A stretch of DNA of 64,000 nt, from positions 1 to 64,000 of the forward strand of contig JAFGGG010000043.1 of the NCBI GenBank assembly GCA_016930675.1, written 5' to 3'. Shown piece by piece: positions 60,865-64,000 of the stretch. Numbering within the stretch: position 1 is the stretch's first letter; every line of letters starts with the position of its first letter. Source of the stretch: Spirochaetales bacterium (GTDB taxonomy: Bacteria > Spirochaetota > Spirochaetia > SZUA-6 > RPPD01). The notes under the pieces were generated by a model. It was not told the DNA's origin. It did no database searches and saw only the letters and a list, made by a program, of their open reading frames with translations. Both the position numbers and the translations under genes were made by a program.

Positions 60865-63800
60865 TATTTATCAATCCTTCCATTTTTCGCATTAATGTAT
60901 CCAATCCCTCTTCGTCAAAGTTTTCCGCTATTTTTTCAAGCTCTTCCTTAATCGAAACCGCGACGTCCGCGGCCTGCTCCTGTGAAAGCCTATGAGCTAT
61001 TTCCAACAATTTTTTTTGATTAAAAATCTTATAATTTTTTTTCAACTCGGATAAGACTCGTTTAAGCGAGGTCTTAGTTTTATTATCCAGCTCTGTCTTT
61101 TTAGCATTCTTGGCATAAGCGAGTACTAAATTTTTTACATCATGGATTGTTTTTATAAATTTATCTTGATTAATCGGTTTCGATATATAACCGTTACATC
61201 CCGCTTTGGTATATTTCAAGGCATCGCCTTTCATGGCATATGCCGTGAGCGCAATAACATACAGGTCTTTCAAGTCTTTATGACCCCTGATTATTTTAAT
61301 TACTTCAAGACCGTCCATAATAGGCATCTGCATATCCAACAGCAGCAGATTATACTTCTTATCGTTTTTCAGTCCTTCTTGCAGTAAATCCAAGACAAGC
61401 CGGCCGTTATTAGCGATATCAAAACTTATGTTTAACTTTTTCAAATAAATTCCAATCAGCTTTTGATTCAATTCATTATCTTCCGCGATCAACACCCTAA
61501 AGTCATTTGAATTTTCAGCTCGTAACGTTGGAGTTAATCCCCGAATTTCCTCTAAATAATAGCTTGGTATCTTATTAACCAGTTCTTTTACCACGGACAC
61601 TAACGGAATTATTTTATTAATTCGAGCATCTTCTTTATTCATCTCTTTATCGATCTTTAAAAATATATCGTAAATTTCACTTATATTAAGATTGCCGTAA
61701 ACACTTTTCAGGTCATGACTCAGTTTTTTAATCTTGTCCGGATCATTATGCAATACAGCCTGTTCCAATTCGGAGATTCTTTCAGGAAGTTTTTGTATTC
61801 CTTGAATAATTAATTCCTTCAGCTGAGGATCCCCTCCCGCCTGTTTCAACCAGTACTGAACCATCCTCTCGTCACGAAGTTTTTTCCTTACTTGGGTTAC
61901 CGGATTCTCAGCTATCTGTTTTAAGGGAATTTTTATAGTGAATGTGGAACCGGCCGCGATCCGGCTCTCTAAAAAAATCCTGCCCCCCATTTTTTCTGCG
62001 AGCCCTTTGGAAATGGCCAGTCCCAGGCCGGTTCCGAAATATTCCCTGGTGGCAGAATTGTCAACCTGAGAAAACGGTGAAAAAATTGTCTGTTGTTTGT
62101 CTGCGGCGATTCCGATTCCCGTATCACTCACGCTGATTGTGAGTGTCTTCTTGTTTTCATACCGGCAATCAATACGAATTTCACCCTGCTTTGTGAATTT
62201 AAACGCGTTGCTCACCAGATTCAATATTATTTGGTTGACCCTTCTTTCGTCACCATACAGATATTCAGGAACTGATTCGGCGACTTTAATAGCAAAGCCG
62301 ACATTCTTTTCACTGGCTTTGAGAATAAACATTTTTTTAATATCATCCAAAAGATCTCTGATAGAAAAGCTGGCGTTTTCGAACTCAATCTTATTCGCTT
62401 CCATTTTTGAGAAATCAAGAATGTCATTTATAATTTCCAGCAGACTGTCGCCTGCTTTCATGATTATTTTCAATTTATCCTTTTTCTGGGGATCTTTCTC
62501 TTCTTCCAGTAACAACTCGGTAAATCCGATGATCGAATTCATAGGCGTTCGAATTTCATGACTCATATTCGCTAAAAATTCACCCTTAGTCTTATTGGCG
62601 CTTTTGGCAGCCTCCATGGCGGCCAGCTGCAGCTCTTCCGCTTCCTTCTGCTGCTTGAAAAGCAAAGCGCCTTTAAGCGAGCTGCTTATATAACCGCGCA
62701 GAGTTTCATACACTGTTTCGATTCGTGAACCCAATTCAAAGAAGATAAAGCCGAAGTGCTCATCCCGAAAGAACAACGGCATCAGCACCATGGAGTATCT
62801 TTCACGAGTCGGCAAATATTTACGCTGACATAATTCAAGCGTGGGAAAGTGAACACTACCCTCTTTGGAAGTAAAACTTTTATGTTTATTAAATGCCAGC
62901 AGTACTTGAGACGTATGAGGAACATCCCAAAAGTATTTTGATATCTTTTTAACCGGTCCGTCAAAAAAGGCAATTGTACACATATTAATTCCCATATACG
63001 GCAGTTGTTCTTTTATATCCTCAAGCAGCTGATTCAATTCGAACGAAGAAATCAAGACACTGCCCACCGATCGCAAGGTCCATACCATATGTTTTTCATT
63101 GACGCTTTGAAATGGATCGGATCTAAGCAGCATTTCACTTAAAAAAATTTGAATTTTTTTATAAAGCAGCTCAAGAAAAAGCATGGCATTATTATCTTTT
63201 AAAGTGAGAACCGCATTGGTATATAAGGTTTTTATTACACTCTGCCAGAACGATTCATGCTTTGTCATTCCCGTTTTTGAAATCGGCAGATCGCCAATAA
63301 GATAAAAAAAGGCTTTATTCTTATAATCTTGGTTTTTTAAACATTCGATCATACCATCCAGTATTTCCTTCAACCAGTCAAAAAGCGCTGTATTATTTAT
63401 TCCTTTGGCTTTTAATTCTCGCGTCGTATTATCAATGATCCGCGCTTTGTTTTCTTCCAAATCCATGTGTGAGCTGTCATCGCACGCGGGTTGATGTTCT
63501 ATTGTGGAATCAATATACAGCATGGAAGGGGAAAAACAGCCGCACGACTGTCTGATTACCGCTTTGGAAGGCAGATACGAAATTTCAGGCACCTTTTCTC
63601 CATTAATTCGAGCCAGCACAATTTCCAGTGCTTTTCTGGCTTGGTTGTGCATAGGTTGGGTAACCGATGTCAATGGCGGATTGAAAACCTTTGCCAGTTT
63701 AATATCGTCGAAACCGGTAATGGCAATATCCTGCGGTACTCTGATACCCTTTCCCTGTAAATACTTCAAAGCTCCTAATGCCATATCGTCATTAGCCGAT

Positions 63801-64000
63801 ACCACGGCATCACAGTGTTGTTTCCTTTCTTCGAGCAAGATGCGCATGGCTTCGGCTCCCTTATCGTAGACAAAATTACCGGTAACAACCAAATCAGGAT
63901 TAAAGGGCAGATTGTGTTCCTCCAGTGTTTTTTTATATGTTTCAAAGCGAATATCCGCTTCCTGATAACCCTCAGGCCCTCTGATATGGGCGATATGTTT
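60854..64000 (-). CDS. Hybrid histidine kinase with LacI-type sensor (5' end outside window)
   Basis: The frame is open to the window edge, so 1048 residues are visible and the N-terminus is missing. The track's TTG start at 63892 is internal. The visible order is a LacI-type sugar-binding domain (HIRGPEGYQEADIRFE, SANDDMALGALKYLQGKGIR, DIAITGFDDIKLA), a GAF-like region, a coiled coil, HisKA (LANMSHEIRTPMNSIIGFTE), HATPase (LNLVSNAFKF, VSDTGIGI, GTGLGLAI), an Hpt domain (KIKKLSHDLKSVYGNL), a receiver (LLLDMQMPIMDGLEVI) and a helical tail. It is a phosphorelay in one chain. The sensor resembles cytoplasmic LacI ligand domains, so it may read a sugar. Confidence 0.85.
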   Translation of the reverse strand, partial: KHIAHIRGPEGYQEADIRFETYKKTLEEHNLPFNPDLVVTGNFVYDKGAEAMRILLEERKQHCDAVVSANDDMALGALKYLQGKGIRVPQDIAITGFDDIKLAKVFNPPLTSVTQPMHNQARKALEIVLARINGEKVPEISYLPSKAVIRQSCGCFSPSMLYIDSTIEHQPACDDSSHMDLEENKARIIDNTTRELKAKGINNTALFDWLKEILDGMIECLKNQDYKNKAFFYLIGDLPISKTGMTKHESFWQSVIKTLYTNAVLTLKDNNAMLFLELLYKKIQIFLSEMLLRSDPFQSVNEKHMVWTLRSVGSVLISSFELNQLLEDIKEQLPYMGINMCTIAFFDGPVKKISKYFWDVPHTSQVLLAFNKHKSFTSKEGSVHFPTLELCQRKYLPTRERYSMVLMPLFFRDEHFGFIFFELGSRIETVYETLRGYISSSLKGALLFKQQKEAEELQLAAMEAAKSANKTKGEFLANMSHEIRTPMNSIIGFTELLLEEEKDPQKKDKLKIIMKAGDSLLEIINDILDFSKMEANKIEFENASFSIRDLLDDIKKMFILKASEKNVGFAIKVAESVPEYLYGDERRVNQIILNLVSNAFKFTKQGEIRIDCRYENKKTLTISVSDTGIGIAADKQQTIFSPFSQVDNSATREYFGTGLGLAISKGLAEKMGGRIFLESRIAAGSTFTIKIPLKQIAENPVTQVRKKLRDERMVQYWLKQAGGDPQLKELIIQGIQKLPERISELEQAVLHNDPDKIKKLSHDLKSVYGNLNISEIYDIFLKIDKEMNKEDARINKIIPLVSVVKELVNKIPSYYLEEIRGLTPTLRAENSNDFRVLIAEDNELNQKLIGIYLKKLNISFDIANNGRLVLDLLQEGLKNDKKYNLLLLDMQMPIMDGLEVIKIIRGHKDLKDLYVIALTAYAMKGDALKYTKAGCNGYISKPINQDKFIKTIHDVKNLVLAYAKNAKKTELDNKTKTSLKRVLSELKKNYKIFNQKKLLEIAHRLSQEQAADVAVSIKEELEKIAENFDEEGLDTLMRKMEGLINNGS

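Noticed and set aside
1-64000. tRNA, rRNA, complete insertion sequence, prophage or CRISPR array
   Set aside because: I read both strands for tRNA-like cloverleaves, transposase or integrase motifs and regular repeats with spacers and found none I could support.

Overview
The window is a bacterial chromosome segment of about 64 kb, densely coded on both strands, with no rRNA, tRNA, CRISPR array or complete insertion sequence that I could recognise. The cell is Gram-negative in design: there are many lipoproteins with lipobox cysteines, two OmpA-type proteins, a beta-barrel porin and periplasmic redox proteins. My best guess at the phylum is Spirochaetota. This is inference from the gene families: an ATPase-like/HDOD fusion, a seven-TM/PAS/LuxR regulator with a decayed paralogue, a membrane-anchored PilZ protein, a DOMON lipoprotein next to an OmpA protein, and a spirochaete-like acyltransferase. 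No marker here fixes the species.

Layout. 1-1230 is a small toxin-antitoxin-like islet: DUF433 with an internally deleted DUF5615 partner, then an overlapping 59-aa ORF plus nucleotidyltransferase. 1228-8230 holds an AddA-type helicase-nuclease, a DUF1361 membrane protein, a DUF1573-thioredoxin-CcdA fusion and a YD-repeat protein. 8278-16902 holds two lipoproteins (one an M3-like peptidase), an ECF sigma/FecR-PEGA pair, a trypsin-like protease with a C-terminal barrel-like region, a PstS-like protein and mtnA. 16946-26010 holds a lipoprotein, FHA, OmpA and Hsp20 proteins, a 1446-aa activase (BadF/HgdC type) convergent with a PilZ protein, and an EF-Tu-domain-like small protein. 26125-34660 holds a TPR lipoprotein, a PyrF-PyrE fusion, the LuxR-type regulator and a cluster of decayed genes around a 174-nt tandem-repeat FG-GAP lipoprotein. 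34986-47640 holds SRPBCC, MerR and ATPase genes, aconitase, a NicO-type transporter fused to calcium-binding-like repeats, inositol monophosphatase, ileS, a lipoprotein, hisH and hisF. 48184-64000 is signalling and envelope: HDOD, glutaredoxin, acyltransferase, chemotaxis receptor, PepF, OmpA/DOMON, Ndk, a CxxCH-containing class III cyclase with a P460-like cytochrome lipoprotein, TetR, and a hybrid kinase (cut by the window edge) with an HD-GYP response regulator.

How genes work together. Clear pairs are sigma/anti-sigma-like FecR (4-nt overlap), cyclase/P460 (adjacent), hybrid kinase/HD-GYP (11-nt overlap), lipoprotein/M3 lipoprotein (11-nt overlap) and hisH/hisF. Second-messenger signalling (cAMP or cGMP, c-di-GMP through PilZ and HD-GYP) is a recurring theme.

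The most unexpected sequence structure is non-coding. A dispersed hairpin family ending in a GGTGGCGGCTTTTT-type tail occurs at six places, and a near-identical 123-nt repeat lies 3' of two unrelated genes. Two genes have promoter-like boxes placed 7-8 nt before the ATG, suggesting leaderless mRNAs. Several genes are visibly decaying (DUF5615, a TPR protein, a LuxR paralogue, and one gene with an in-frame amber).
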